Both the position numbers and the translations under genes were made by a program. Below, piece after piece: positions 1 through 8,987 of a stretch of 64,000 nt of DNA. The notes under the pieces are model-generated. The model worked only from the letters and a program-made list of their open reading frames with translations, was not told the DNA's origin and made no database searches. This DNA comes from Paraburkholderia sp. BCC1886 (GTDB taxonomy: Bacteria; Pseudomonadota; Gammaproteobacteria; Burkholderiales; Burkholderiaceae), in contig NZ_CAAJGK010000096.1 in assembly GCF_900996245.1 (NCBI RefSeq), positions 124,001 through 188,000 of the forward strand. The letters are read 5' to 3'. The first letter of the stretch is position 1; every line of letters starts with the position of its first letter.

Positions 1-2130
1 CGCGCATTCAAGAACGTCGACGTGATTCCGCCGGGCAACGGCATCCTGCATCAGATCAATCTCGAACGCATGAGCCCGGTCGTGCAGGTGAAAGACGGCG
101 TGGCGTTTCCCGACACGCTGGTCGGCACCGACTCGCATACGCCGATGGTGGATGCGCTCGGCGTGATTGCGATCGGCGTGGGCGGGCTGGAAGCGGAAAG
201 CGTGATGCTAGGCCGCGCATCGTATATGCGGCTGCCGGATATCGTCGGCGTGGAGCTGACGGGCAAGCCGGGCGAGGGCATTACCGCGACCGACGTCGTG
301 CTGTCGCTGACCGAGTTCCTGCGCAAAGAGAAAGTCGTGGGCGCGTATCTGGAGTTCTACGGTCCGGGCACCTCGCGTCTGACGCTCGGCGACCGCGCAA
401 CCATCGCCAACATGGCGCCCGAATTCGGCGCGACCGCCGCGATGTTCTCTATCGACGAGCAGACTATCAAATACCTCAAGCTCACGGGTCGCGACGACGA
501 ACTCGTGAAGCTCGTCGAGACGTATGCGAAAGCGACCGGCCTGTGGTCCGCGTCGCTCGAGCACGCCGAGTACGAACGCGTGCTGACGTTCGATCTGTCG
601 AGCGTCGTGCGCACGCTGGCGGGTCCGTCCAATCCGCATCGCCGTTTGCCGGTGTCGGAACTGGCGGCGCGCGGCATCAGCGGCAAGGTGGAGAACGAGC
701 CGGGTTTGATGCCGGACGGCGCGGTCATCATCGCGGCCATTACGAGCTGTACGAACACCAACAATCCGCGCAACATGATTGCCGCCGGCCTGCTGGCGCG
801 TAACGCGAATCGTCGCGGACTCACGCGCAAACCGTGGGCGAAGACTTCGCTCGCGCCAGGCTCGAAGGCGGTCACGCTGTATCTGGAAGAAGCCGGCCTG
901 TTGCCGGAACTGGAGCAACTGGGCTTCGGCGTGGTCGCGTATGCGTGTACGTCGTGCAACGGCATGTCGGGCGCACTGGACCCGGTCATCCAGAAAGAAA
1001 TCGTCGAGCGCGATCTGTATGCGACGGCCGTGCTGTCCGGCAACCGCAATTTCGACGGGCGCATTCACCCGTACGCGAAGCAGGCGTTTCTGGCGTCGCC
1101 GCCGCTGGTGGTGGCGTATGCGATTGCCGGCACGATCCGCTTCGACATCGAGAAGGACGTGCTGGGTATCGACGCCGACGGTCACGCCGTCACGCTGAAA
1201 GACATCTGGCCGACCGACGAGGAAATCGACGCGATCGTCGAATCGAGCGTGAAGCCGGAGCAGTTCCGCAAGGTCTACGAGCCGATGTTCGCGGTGTCCG
1301 TGGATACCGGCGCACCCGCGAGCCCGCTGTACGACTGGCGGCCGATGAGCACATATATCCGCCGCCCGCCCTATTGGGAAGGCGCGCTCGCCGGTGAACG
1401 CACGCTCGCGGGTATGCGTGCGCTGGCCGTGCTCGGCGACAACATCACGACCGACCATCTGTCGCCGTCCAACGCGATTCTGCTGGACAGCGCATCGGGC
1501 GAATACCTCGCAAAAATGGGCCTGCCGGAAGAGGATTTCAATTCCTACGCGACCCATCGCGGCGATCACCTCACGGCCCAGCGCGCGACCTTCGCGAACC
1601 CGACGCTGAAGAACGAGATGGTGCTCGAAGACGGCAAGGTGAAGGCGGGGTCGCTGGCCCGTATCGAACCCGAGGGCAAGGTCACGCGCATGTGGGAGGC
1701 AATCGAAACCTACATGGCGCGCAAGCAGCCGCTGATCGTGATCGCGGGCGCGGATTACGGCCAGGGCTCGTCGCGCGACTGGGCGGCCAAAGGCGTGCGG
1801 CTGGCCGGCGCGGAAGCGATCGTCGCCGAAGGTTTCGAGCGGATTCACCGCACGAATCTGGTCGGCATGGGCGTGTTGCCGCTGGAGTTCAAACCGGGCG
1901 TGAACCGGCTGACGCTCGGCATCGACGGTAGCGAAACCTTCGACGTGATCGGCGAGCGCAAGCCGCGCACGGACCTCACGCTGGTAATTCATCGCAAGAA
2001 CGGCGAGCGCGTGGACGTGCCAGTGACCTGCCGTCTCGACACCGCCGAAGAACTGTCGATTTACGAAGCCGGCGGCGTATTGCAGCGCTTCGCGCAGGAT
2101 TTTCTGGAGTCGACCCAGGCGGCCGCCTGA
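1..2130 (+). CDS. acnD: Fe/S-dependent 2-methylisocitrate dehydratase AcnD, 5' end outside window
   Basis: Aconitase-family enzyme that converts 2-methylcitrate to 2-methyl-trans-aconitate in propionyl-CoA breakdown (cytosol). The reading frame is open from base 1, so the start lies upstream; 709 residues are visible against roughly 865 for AcnD, so about 155 N-terminal residues are missing. The three cluster-ligand cysteines are seen in TSCTNTNNP (codon 748-750) and ACTSCNG (codons 946-948 and 955-957). The C-terminal swivel domain carries GDNITTDHLSPS and DYGQGSSRDW. The choice of AcnD over AcnA rests on the next gene, prpF, which acts with AcnD as the replacement for PrpD in the methylcitrate cycle (family knowledge). 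Only 50 bases separate the two genes, so one operon is likely, with prpB/prpC expected upstream outside the window. Confidence 0.93.
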   Translation, partial: RAFKNVDVIPPGNGILHQINLERMSPVVQVKDGVAFPDTLVGTDSHTPMVDALGVIAIGVGGLEAESVMLGRASYMRLPDIVGVELTGKPGEGITATDVVLSLTEFLRKEKVVGAYLEFYGPGTSRLTLGDRATIANMAPEFGATAAMFSIDEQTIKYLKLTGRDDELVKLVETYAKATGLWSASLEHAEYERVLTFDLSSVVRTLAGPSNPHRRLPVSELAARGISGKVENEPGLMPDGAVIIAAITSCTNTNNPRNMIAAGLLARNANRRGLTRKPWAKTSLAPGSKAVTLYLEEAGLLPELEQLGFGVVAYACTSCNGMSGALDPVIQKEIVERDLYATAVLSGNRNFDGRIHPYAKQAFLASPPLVVAYAIAGTIRFDIEKDVLGIDADGHAVTLKDIWPTDEEIDAIVESSVKPEQFRKVYEPMFAVSVDTGAPASPLYDWRPMSTYIRRPPYWEGALAGERTLAGMRALAVLGDNITTDHLSPSNAILLDSASGEYLAKMGLPEEDFNSYATHRGDHLTAQRATFANPTLKNEMVLEDGKVKAGSLARIEPEGKVTRMWEAIETYMARKQPLIVIAGADYGQGSSRDWAAKGVRLAGAEAIVAEGFERIHRTNLVGMGVLPLEFKPGVNRLTLGIDGSETFDVIGERKPRTDLTLVIHRKNGERVDVPVTCRLDTAEELSIYEAGGVLQRFAQDFLESTQAAA

Positions 2131-2180
2131 GTTCCTACGGCAATTCAGGTCTTCACGCTATTTCACCAGGACACGTCATC

Positions 2181-3365
2181 ATGGCTCACCTTCCTCAAAT
2201 CAAGATCCCGGCCACCTACATGCGCGGCGGCACCAGCAAAGGCGTGTTCTTTCGCCTGCAGGATTTGCCCGAGGCTGCGCAGGTGCCGGGCGCGGCGCGC
2301 GATGCCTTGCTGATGCGCGTGATCGGCAGCCCGGACCCGTACGGCAAGCAGATCGACGGCATGGGCGCGGCGACGTCGAGCACCAGCAAGACGGTCATCA
2401 TTTCGAAGAGCAGCAAGCCGGACCACGACGTCGACTATCTGTTCGGACAGGTCGCCATCGACAAGGCCTTCGTCGACTGGAGCGGCAACTGCGGCAATCT
2501 CTCGGCGGCGGTCGGGCCGTTCGCGATCAGCGCGGGTCTGGTCGATCCCAGCCGCGTGCCGCAGAACGGTATCGCGGTGGTGCGCATCTGGCAGGCGAAT
2601 ATCGGCAAGACGATCATCGGCCATGTGCCGATGACCGACGGCGCGGTGCAGGAAACCGGCGACTTCGAACTGGACGGCGTGACCTTCCCCGCCGCCGAAG
2701 TGCAACTCGAGTTCATGAACCCCGCCGCCGATGAAGAAGGCGCGGGCGGCGCGATGTTCCCCACCGGCAATCTGGTGGACGACCTGGAAGTGCCGGGCGT
2801 GGGCACGCTCAAGGCGACCATGATCAACGCCGGCATTCCGACGATCTTCGTGGATGCGGAAGCGATCGGCTACAAGGGCACCGAGTTGCAGGACGCCATC
2901 AATAGCGACGAAAAAGCGCTCGCGAAGTTCGAGACGATTCGCGCTCACGGCGCGTTGCGCATGGGCCTCATCCAGCATCTCGACGAAATCGCCACGCGCC
3001 AGCACACGCCGAAGGTGGCGTTCGTCGCGAAGCCGGCCGACTATGTCGCGTCGAGCGGCAAAGAGGTCGGCCAGGGCGACGTCGATCTGCTGGTGCGCGC
3101 GATGTCGATGGGCAAGCTGCATCACGCGATGATGGGCACGGCGGCCGTGGCTATCGGCACGGCGGCGGCCATTTCCGGCACGCTGGTGAATCTGGCGGCC
3201 GGGGGCGGCGCACGCGAAGCGGTGCGTTTCGGGCATCCGTCCGGCACGTTGCGGGTCGGCGCCGAAGCGCGCGAGGAGGGCAGCGAGTGGGTCGTCACCA
3301 AGGCGATCATGAGCCGCAGCGCGCGCGTGTTGATGGAGGGCTGGGTGCGCGTGCCGCAAGCGTGA
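2181..3365 (+). CDS. prpF: 2-methylaconitate cis-trans isomerase PrpF
   Basis: Isomerises the trans-methylaconitate made by AcnD so that the methylcitrate cycle can continue. The 394-residue length is normal. It opens with the PrpF hallmark MRGGTSKGVFF (about residues 14-24) and has SGNCGNLSAAVG around residues 103-114, holding the conserved cysteine of the active site; the fold is the diaminopimelate-epimerase type. The ATG follows AcnD closely, without a terminator between them, which supports co-transcription. Nothing in the protein looks damaged. Confidence 0.93.
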   Translation: MAHLPQIKIPATYMRGGTSKGVFFRLQDLPEAAQVPGAARDALLMRVIGSPDPYGKQIDGMGAATSSTSKTVIISKSSKPDHDVDYLFGQVAIDKAFVDWSGNCGNLSAAVGPFAISAGLVDPSRVPQNGIAVVRIWQANIGKTIIGHVPMTDGAVQETGDFELDGVTFPAAEVQLEFMNPAADEEGAGGAMFPTGNLVDDLEVPGVGTLKATMINAGIPTIFVDAEAIGYKGTELQDAINSDEKALAKFETIRAHGALRMGLIQHLDEIATRQHTPKVAFVAKPADYVASSGKEVGQGDVDLLVRAMSMGKLHHAMMGTAAVAIGTAAAISGTLVNLAAGGGAREAVRFGHPSGTLRVGAEAREEGSEWVVTKAIMSRSARVLMEGWVRVPQA

Positions 3366-3434
3366 AGCGCGGTCTCCGCGCAGGCTCACTGCTAGAATGA
3401 CGGCCCTTTAGTGAAGCTTTACGCGGAGACGCAC

Positions 3435-3749
3435 ATGTCCTGGTTCATCTACGAAGTCCCCGAATACAACGAAGACGGGGCACGCATCGAGCCGTTTACC
3501 GACCTGCGTAACCGCGTGCTGAAAGTCAGCGGCCAGGCGATGGTCGACGAACTGGACAGCGTGCGCGAGAACGCCACGAAAACCGCCGACGTGCCGGCGC
3601 ATCCGCTACAAGGCGGCGACAATCCGCACGTCTTTCCGATTCCGTACGCAGACTCGATGATCCTGGTCGGATTCATTTTCGAACTGAAACGCGAGGGACG
3701 GCAACTGGTGGTCTCGCCGGTCGAGATGCCCTGGTTGAAAGAGGCTTAA
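3435..3749 (+). CDS. Conserved small protein of unknown function downstream of prpF
   Basis: A 104-residue acidic soluble protein beginning MSWFIYEVPEYN. I chose the ATG at 3435 because GGAG lies a few bases before it; an in-frame GTG at 3411 has no such site. There is no signal peptide, membrane segment or motif I recognise. It lies 69 bases after prpF on the same strand, so it may be read from the propionate operon, but nothing in the sequence ties it to that pathway. Its stop overlaps the 3' end of the convergent hydrolase gene by four bases. Confidence 0.75.
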   Translation: MSWFIYEVPEYNEDGARIEPFTDLRNRVLKVSGQAMVDELDSVRENATKTADVPAHPLQGGDNPHVFPIPYADSMILVGFIFELKREGRQLVVSPVEMPWLKEA

Positions 3750-4573
3750 CGTTCGCAGGAGGGCACGCTTTGCACTAACCGCGGCCATGCTTCGAGCCAG
3801 CCGCGGGCGTGGCCGACACCGGCGATGCTGCGCGCCTGCGCGCAATGCCCGCCTTCGGCCGCGATGAAGCGTTGCGCAACATCCGGCGGCACGACGGTAT
3901 CGTCGCCGCCGCTAAAATGAATCTGCGGGATGGCCGCGACGCGCGTCGCGACGTCGATAGCGTTATCCGATTCCGGCATCGCCGATACGCCGTGCAGGCG
4001 GTTCACGTATTCGTCGTCGAGATTGCCTGCCACCGTGCGCAGCGATGCAATGTCGCTGCGTTGCGCGGCCACCAGTACCGCCAACGCTGCACCTCCGGAA
4101 TAACCCACCAGATTCATCTGTTGCCCCGGCACGCGCGCGGCGATCGAGTCGAGCGCCTGGTTCAGCGACTGCACCACCTCTGGCGCGAAACGTTTGCCGG
4201 TCCAGTAAGGCACGCCGCAGGACGGGTTCGATGCCGTCGCGGTGAACTGACACGGCCGCGCCAGATAGACCACATTCGGCCCGGGATCGAGAGCGGCCAG
4301 TTCCAAACCGGTCGCTGTGTGCGGCGTCGGATCGCGCGAAGGCTGGTAGCGCGAAATCCACGCGAGGCCGTCGCCTTCGATATAGACGGTGAGCGGTTGA
4401 TCTGGTTTCGTGATGCGAGAGAAAGCGGTCAGCTTGAAGCGGTCGGTTGCAATCGCTTCACGCTGCATCGCCGCAGCTTTCGCCACCGCGTCGGCGTGCA
4501 CGTTGGGATCGAATGCGGCGCAAGCCGTCAGACTTAGCCAGAGCGCACTGCCTAAGACCCATAACTTGCGCAC
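3746..4573 (-). CDS. Lipoprotein alpha/beta hydrolase
   Basis: A 275-residue probable lipoprotein: basic start, hydrophobic core and lipobox LTAC with the modified cysteine at residue 18. The catalytic serine sits in GYSGG (Ser159). A late acid in SGGDDTVVPPD and a histidine in GVGHARGW complete an alpha/beta-hydrolase triad. The mature enzyme should be anchored in the inner or outer membrane, facing the periplasm; the substrate cannot be told. It starts 15 bases after the stop of the autotransporter gene on the same strand, so it may be co-transcribed with it. Serine hydrolases next to surface proteins are common, and no functional link is shown. Confidence 0.8.
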   Translation of the reverse strand: MRKLWVLGSALWLSLTACAAFDPNVHADAVAKAAAMQREAIATDRFKLTAFSRITKPDQPLTVYIEGDGLAWISRYQPSRDPTPHTATGLELAALDPGPNVVYLARPCQFTATASNPSCGVPYWTGKRFAPEVVQSLNQALDSIAARVPGQQMNLVGYSGGAALAVLVAAQRSDIASLRTVAGNLDDEYVNRLHGVSAMPESDNAIDVATRVAAIPQIHFSGGDDTVVPPDVAQRFIAAEGGHCAQARSIAGVGHARGWLEAWPRLVQSVPSCER

Positions 4574-4588
4574 GCTTGCGACCCGAGA

Positions 4589-7500
4589 TCAGAACAACTG
4601 ACGCAAGCGCACCGAGCCGGTCTGCGAAACGAAGTGCGAACCGGCCTGCACTTCATAGCGTGCGCTGAGGCTGAGATTGTTCGCACGCAGCAGGGTCACG
4701 CCGAGTTGCAGGTCCGCGAGATCGGACACCGGCGTCGCCCCCACCGTGGTGAACGCGGACGAGCCGGTCGGATCGGCGGCATAGCTTGCGCCGGTGGTCG
4801 CACGCGAGTGATCGTACTCATGCGTCCACTGCACCTGCACGAACGGAATCAGATCGCCGTAACGGCTGGTGAAACCTTTCTCCAGTTTCACGCCTGCGTT
4901 GCTGCGCACCGAGGTCGTGTGCGATCCATCCACCGCCAGCGCGGCGCCGTTGCCGCCGTTCTCGGTGTACGAGCCTTGATGCAGATAGCTGTACGCGAGA
5001 CTCGCGAGCGGCGTGACCGTCAGACCGCCGAGCGCGAGCGGATAACCGAATTCGGCACTCGCCACGTATTGCTGACCGTTGAACTGAGCGTTCGCGTCGC
5101 CGGCAAAGCCCGTGAAATTCACCTCACGGGTCGTGTCGTAGCGTTGCAGCACGGCGCCCGCCGCGAGGTTCACGTACCACGGTTGGCCCGTATAGCTCGC
5201 GTAGCCGATCAGGCCGTAGCCGTTCACGCGCGTCGTGTCGCCCGCGCTGTTGTCGGTGTTGTTCACCGCCGTATTGGTGTAGCTGAATACGCCGCCCGCG
5301 CGCCAGTTGTCGCTCACCGCACGATCCACGCCGACCAGCAGGCCGGCATAGTTCGCGCTGTAACCGTCCACGCCGTCGACGGCGCCCTGACCCGCGTGAC
5401 CGCCGAATGCCTGGCCCCAGACACCATTGGCCGGCGCCGCTTCGCCGGTGGCGATGCCGCTGCCTGCGTTGTTGCCTACGCCGCTGCCTGCGCCGTTGCC
5501 TACGCCGTCGGCTTGCGCGAGTCGCAGGCTGTCGGCGTGCGCGGACACCACACCGATCGTCGCCAGCGTCGACGCACTGGCCGCACGGCTGATCGAAGCC
5601 TGATTCGCCGGCCCGAGTTGCGCGCCCGCGCGCGTCGCGGCCGAACTCGAACCGAGGCTGAGCGCCGCCGCCGCATCGTACAGATTCAGCAGCGCCGGGC
5701 TGATGCCCGCATATTTCGCGAGACCGGCGAGCGACGCGTTGGCGTTCGGCGTGCTGGCCAGCGAACTGGCCGGCTGCCCGGCGAGACTCACGACCAGATC
5801 GCTGCGCCCATCGTTCGTGACACTCGTACCGAACAGCAGGCCGCTGTAGTCCTGCGCGGAATAGTCGAGCGTGCTGGCGTTGTAGTTGGTGCCGCTGGCC
5901 GATGCATCGACCACCACAAAGCGCTGGCCCGGCGCGAACGCATAGCTGCCGGTCTTGACCAGCGACACCGAAGAACCCGCTGCCAATGTCGCGCTGCCGC
6001 CCACCACGAGACGGCCGTAGCCGCTATCGCTGCTCGTGCTGCCCGTCGCCACCGCGCCGTTGCCGACGCCGATGCTGAGGCTCGCGTCGGCGCTCTGCGT
6101 GTAGTTGCCGGTGACGCTCAGCGTGCCGCCGCCGCTGGCGGGTCGCACCACGCCGTTGTTGACCACGCTGCCGTCGACCGTGCCGTAGCCCGCGAGCGTC
6201 GCGCCCGCCGCCACCTGCACGTCGCTCGCAAGCGAAGCCGACGAACCGGCGCTGCTGCCCACCTGCAGCGTGCCGGCGCTCACGGTCGTCGCGCCGGTGT
6301 AGGTGTTCGCGCCGTTCAGCACGAGCGTGCCGGTGCCGGTCTTGTCGATACCGAAGCTGCCGCCTGTCTCGCCGATCACGCCGCTTTGCGTCGCCGTATT
6401 CGCGCCGTCCACATCGAGCGTCGTGTTGCTGCCGAGTTTCACCGCATTGGCAATGTCGATTCCGTCGAGATAGGTGACAGTCGCGTTGGTCGTGTCGAGC
6501 GCGCCGGTGCCGATCGCGCTGCTGTTGCCGAGCACGAGATTGCCGTCCGTGAGCGTGGTCACGCCCGTGTACGTGTTCGCGCCATACAGCGTGACCGTCC
6601 CCGCGCCGATCGCGACGCTCGCGAAGTTCGAGATGGTGTCGCCATACGTGAAGCTGTTGCCCGCGCCCGGGATGATGGTGAGCGCGCTGGTGCCCGTGCC
6701 GCCCGACATGCTGCCGTTGATTCTGGCCGTGCCGCCGAGGATCTGCAGGCTGCTGTTGCCGCTGCCGAGATCGACCGCCTTGCCGCTGCTGTCGGCCGTA
6801 ATGGTGCCGTAGTCGATCACGGTACTGTTCTGCGCGCCGGTGTTAATCGCCGCGGCCGTCGTGCCGCCGCCTTCTATCACGCCGCCCGCGAGGTTGGTGA
6901 TGGTCAGCGTATAGGCCGTGGCCGCGCCGGTCACCGCGATGCCGGAGTCGCTATCGCCCTTGATGAGCCCGCTGTTGAATACCGTCGTATTGCCGTAGAT
7001 GCCCTGCACCGGAATCGCGTCGCCGGTGGTCGGATCCTTGTCGAGACCGGCGAGCGTGATGCCGCGGCCGACGCCGGTATTCACCGTGCCGTCGGCATTG
7101 GTCGCGGAATTGATGCCTTCGATGGTGCCCGAGTTGACGATGCTGCCGCCGCCTACCGTCACGCCTTCGCTGGTGTCGTCGTACGCATGCAGCGACTTGA
7201 TCGTGCCGGTATTGGTGAGATTGACGAGACCGTCCACGTCCACGCCGTCGCCGTCGGCGGTCACGCCGTTGCCGGTGATCGTGCCGTTGTTGACGATGGT
7301 CACGACTTCCTTGCCGTTGAAGCCGTCGATATTGATGCCCGAGCCGTTGTCGCCCTGAATCGTGCCGCCCAGATTGTTCGTGACGCTCAGCGTGAAAGCG
7401 CCGTCGGTGGTCACGTCGGTGTTGCCGCCCGTGATACCGTGCCGCGCGCCTTCGATCAGACCGGTACCCGCGCTCGTCGCCGTACCGGTCGTCGCGTTGA

Positions 7501-8155
7501 CGATCGTCACGCCGCTGTTGGTCTGCAGGTCGATGCCGTCGCTCGAATCGGTGCTGCCGGGGTTGTTGGTCGAGCGGATCGTGCCGTCGTTATAGACGTA
7601 GCCGTTGACGCCCGGCCGCACCGCATCGGCCTCGTTGGCCTGAATCAGGCCGGTCGAAAAGTTGTACAGCACGTTGCTGCCGGTGGTGATCGCGTTGAAG
7701 TCGATCGCCTGTGAGCCACCGGCCGATGCGTTGAGCGACGTCAGCGTGCCGTAGTTGTAGAACGTGACGTTGCTATTCGCCTCGTTCATCTGGATCACGT
7801 CGGCGTCCGCGGTCTGGATAGTCGCGCCCGCGTTGTTCGTCACCGTGACGGTGAGGCCGCCGGTATTGTCGCGAATTGCGCGGCCGGTGCCGGTCTGCGT
7901 GATCGTGCCGCTGTTCGTGATGGTCGAATTGCCCGTCAACGTAATCGCCACCGTGCTGCCCGATACCGCCAGCGTGCCGCCGGCGTCGACCGTGCCCGTC
8001 GTGCCGCCCGTGCCCAGCGATTGCGCCGTGGTGCTGGTGCTGCCCGCGGACACCTCGAACGACGCGTTGGTGGGCGTCGACTTCGCCCAGACATGGCCTT
8101 GCTCGATGGCGGACAGTGCGCCGAGCACGGCAAGGATGATCTGTTTCTTTTGCAT
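4589..8155 (-). CDS. Classical (type Va) autotransporter with beta-helix passenger
   Basis: A 1188-residue secreted protein. A short signal peptide (about residues 1-24, ending VWA-KS) lacks the long ESPR extension. The passenger, to about residue 880, is Gly/Thr/Asn rich and built from short beta-helix turns such as NSGTI and two autotransporter-associated strand repeats (GANTYTGVTTLTDG and GANTYTGATTVSAG). A Gly/Asn linker with repeated GxGNxAGSG units leads into a C-terminal 12-strand barrel of about 280 residues, which ends in the outer-membrane signature with terminal Phe (RLRQLF). No protease or lipase motif is seen in the passenger, so adhesion or aggregation is the likely role. The gene is divergent from the 8538 gene, and a second bamA begins 833 bases from its start. 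Confidence 0.9.
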   Translation of the reverse strand: MQKKQIILAVLGALSAIEQGHVWAKSTPTNASFEVSAGSTSTTAQSLGTGGTTGTVDAGGTLAVSGSTVAITLTGNSTITNSGTITQTGTGRAIRDNTGGLTVTVTNNAGATIQTADADVIQMNEANSNVTFYNYGTLTSLNASAGGSQAIDFNAITTGSNVLYNFSTGLIQANEADAVRPGVNGYVYNDGTIRSTNNPGSTDSSDGIDLQTNSGVTIVNATTGTATSAGTGLIEGARHGITGGNTDVTTDGAFTLSVTNNLGGTIQGDNGSGINIDGFNGKEVVTIVNNGTITGNGVTADGDGVDVDGLVNLTNTGTIKSLHAYDDTSEGVTVGGGSIVNSGTIEGINSATNADGTVNTGVGRGITLAGLDKDPTTGDAIPVQGIYGNTTVFNSGLIKGDSDSGIAVTGAATAYTLTITNLAGGVIEGGGTTAAAINTGAQNSTVIDYGTITADSSGKAVDLGSGNSSLQILGGTARINGSMSGGTGTSALTIIPGAGNSFTYGDTISNFASVAIGAGTVTLYGANTYTGVTTLTDGNLVLGNSSAIGTGALDTTNATVTYLDGIDIANAVKLGSNTTLDVDGANTATQSGVIGETGGSFGIDKTGTGTLVLNGANTYTGATTVSAGTLQVGSSAGSSASLASDVQVAAGATLAGYGTVDGSVVNNGVVRPASGGGTLSVTGNYTQSADASLSIGVGNGAVATGSTSSDSGYGRLVVGGSATLAAGSSVSLVKTGSYAFAPGQRFVVVDASASGTNYNASTLDYSAQDYSGLLFGTSVTNDGRSDLVVSLAGQPASSLASTPNANASLAGLAKYAGISPALLNLYDAAAALSLGSSSAATRAGAQLGPANQASISRAASASTLATIGVVSAHADSLRLAQADGVGNGAGSGVGNNAGSGIATGEAAPANGVWGQAFGGHAGQGAVDGVDGYSANYAGLLVGVDRAVSDNWRAGGVFSYTNTAVNNTDNSAGDTTRVNGYGLIGYASYTGQPWYVNLAAGAVLQRYDTTREVNFTGFAGDANAQFNGQQYVASAEFGYPLALGGLTVTPLASLAYSYLHQGSYTENGGNGAALAVDGSHTTSVRSNAGVKLEKGFTSRYGDLIPFVQVQWTHEYDHSRATTGASYAADPTGSSAFTTVGATPVSDLADLQLGVTLLRANNLSLSARYEVQAGSHFVSQTGSVRLRQLF

Positions 8156-8537
8156 GGATGGTCCGAACGCGTGGTTGAATCTTTTATTTCACGCTTGCAA
8201 GCGCGCGACGATGCGGACCAATGACGGGCGCATCAAATGGGCGAGGATTCTGGCGCGTGTCGATGACATGACCGTGACAGCCCCGTGAGGATCGACGCGG
8301 GTCGCGGCCTTCCTCTCGCGCGTCGTGCGATTACATTTGTTTGACGTGGCGGCTTGCTTTGAATCAGCCTGTCATCACGCCGACAACTCCCCGTAACTTG
8401 TGCGAATCGGCCTCCTGTTACGTTTTAAAATTTCGTAACGATGCGCGATCGAGCGAAAGTTTTCGCGGCCTTTCGCGTAATTCAAAGCGCCAAAGCGTGA
8501 CCTACACTGCGTGCCTGGTTTCACTCAGGAAGGCTCT
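8156..8537. other. Intergenic region with divergent promoters and GTTACG inverted repeat
   Basis: These 382 bases separate the autotransporter (leftward) from the next rightward gene and hold no convincing gene. The distal part is AT-rich (around 8400-8440) and contains a hyphenated inverted repeat, GTTACG at 8417-8422 and CGTAAC at 8434-8439, around a TTTTAAAATTT core. A further CGTAAC lies at 8392-8397. This could be a binding site for a regulator acting on one or both genes; that is inference. Confidence 0.5.
8417..8439. promoter_or_regulatory. Candidate operator: GTTACG-N11-CGTAAC
   Basis: A perfect 6-base inverted repeat with an AT-only spacer, 99 bases before the start of the 8538 gene, plus a third half-site CGTAAC at 8392-8397. 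Symmetry and location suggest a repressor or activator site; no regulator gene is adjacent. Confidence 0.35.
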
Positions 8538-8936
8538 ATGGCACCGCGACCACCGCTGTCGATCGATTCCATTCGTGGTTTCGAATTAACGGGCGACGGC
8601 CAGTACTTGATGCTGAATACCAATCAGCCGTCCAGCATTGCGCTGCACTGCTCCGTCATGCAGGAACTGCTGGCGGCGCTGGCTAATGCGATCGGCGTAT
8701 CGCAGCGTATTCGCAGCAAGAAGAAGAGCGTGAAGTTCGCGATGCCATGCGAAGCATGGGAAGTGGGCGGCGAGCGCAGCGCGTCGACCCATCTGATCCT
8801 CACCTTTCGCGTGCCCGGCGGCGCGGAACTGTCGTTCCGCGTGCCGCGCACCCAGGCGGTCCACCTGACCGAGGTGCTCGCGCTCGCGAGCGGCGCTGCC
8901 GTGGTCGGCGATCTTTCCGACGTGACGATGCAATAG
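8538..8936 (+). CDS. Conserved small protein of unknown function
   Basis: A 132-residue soluble protein starting MAPRPPLSIDSIRGFEL. The ATG at 8538 is preceded by GGAAGG, which favours it over an in-frame codon at 8511. The protein is beta-rich in character, with no signal peptide, helix-turn-helix or metal motif; a cluster of lysines (SKKKSVKF, about residues 60-67) is the only feature. It has 51 bases to the following bamA-like gene on the same strand, so the two may be co-transcribed. I do not recognise the family. Confidence 0.7.
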   Translation: MAPRPPLSIDSIRGFELTGDGQYLMLNTNQPSSIALHCSVMQELLAALANAIGVSQRIRSKKKSVKFAMPCEAWEVGGERSASTHLILTFRVPGGAELSFRVPRTQAVHLTEVLALASGAAVVGDLSDVTMQ

Positions 8937-8987
8937 CACGATGCGGTAACCACTCACGTCTCACTTATCCGCGCGTCGGGAATCAGG

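Noticed and set aside
208..1992. 594-codon open frame on the reverse strand of acnD
   Set aside because: It mirrors the codon bias of a high-GC gene (Arg/His/Ala-rich product), has no ribosome-binding site, and acnD on the other strand has clear family motifs.
4634..7714. 1026-codon open frame opposite the autotransporter gene
   Set aside because: Arg/His/Ala/Val composition typical of an antisense frame; the autotransporter has a signal peptide, repeats and barrel on the opposite strand.
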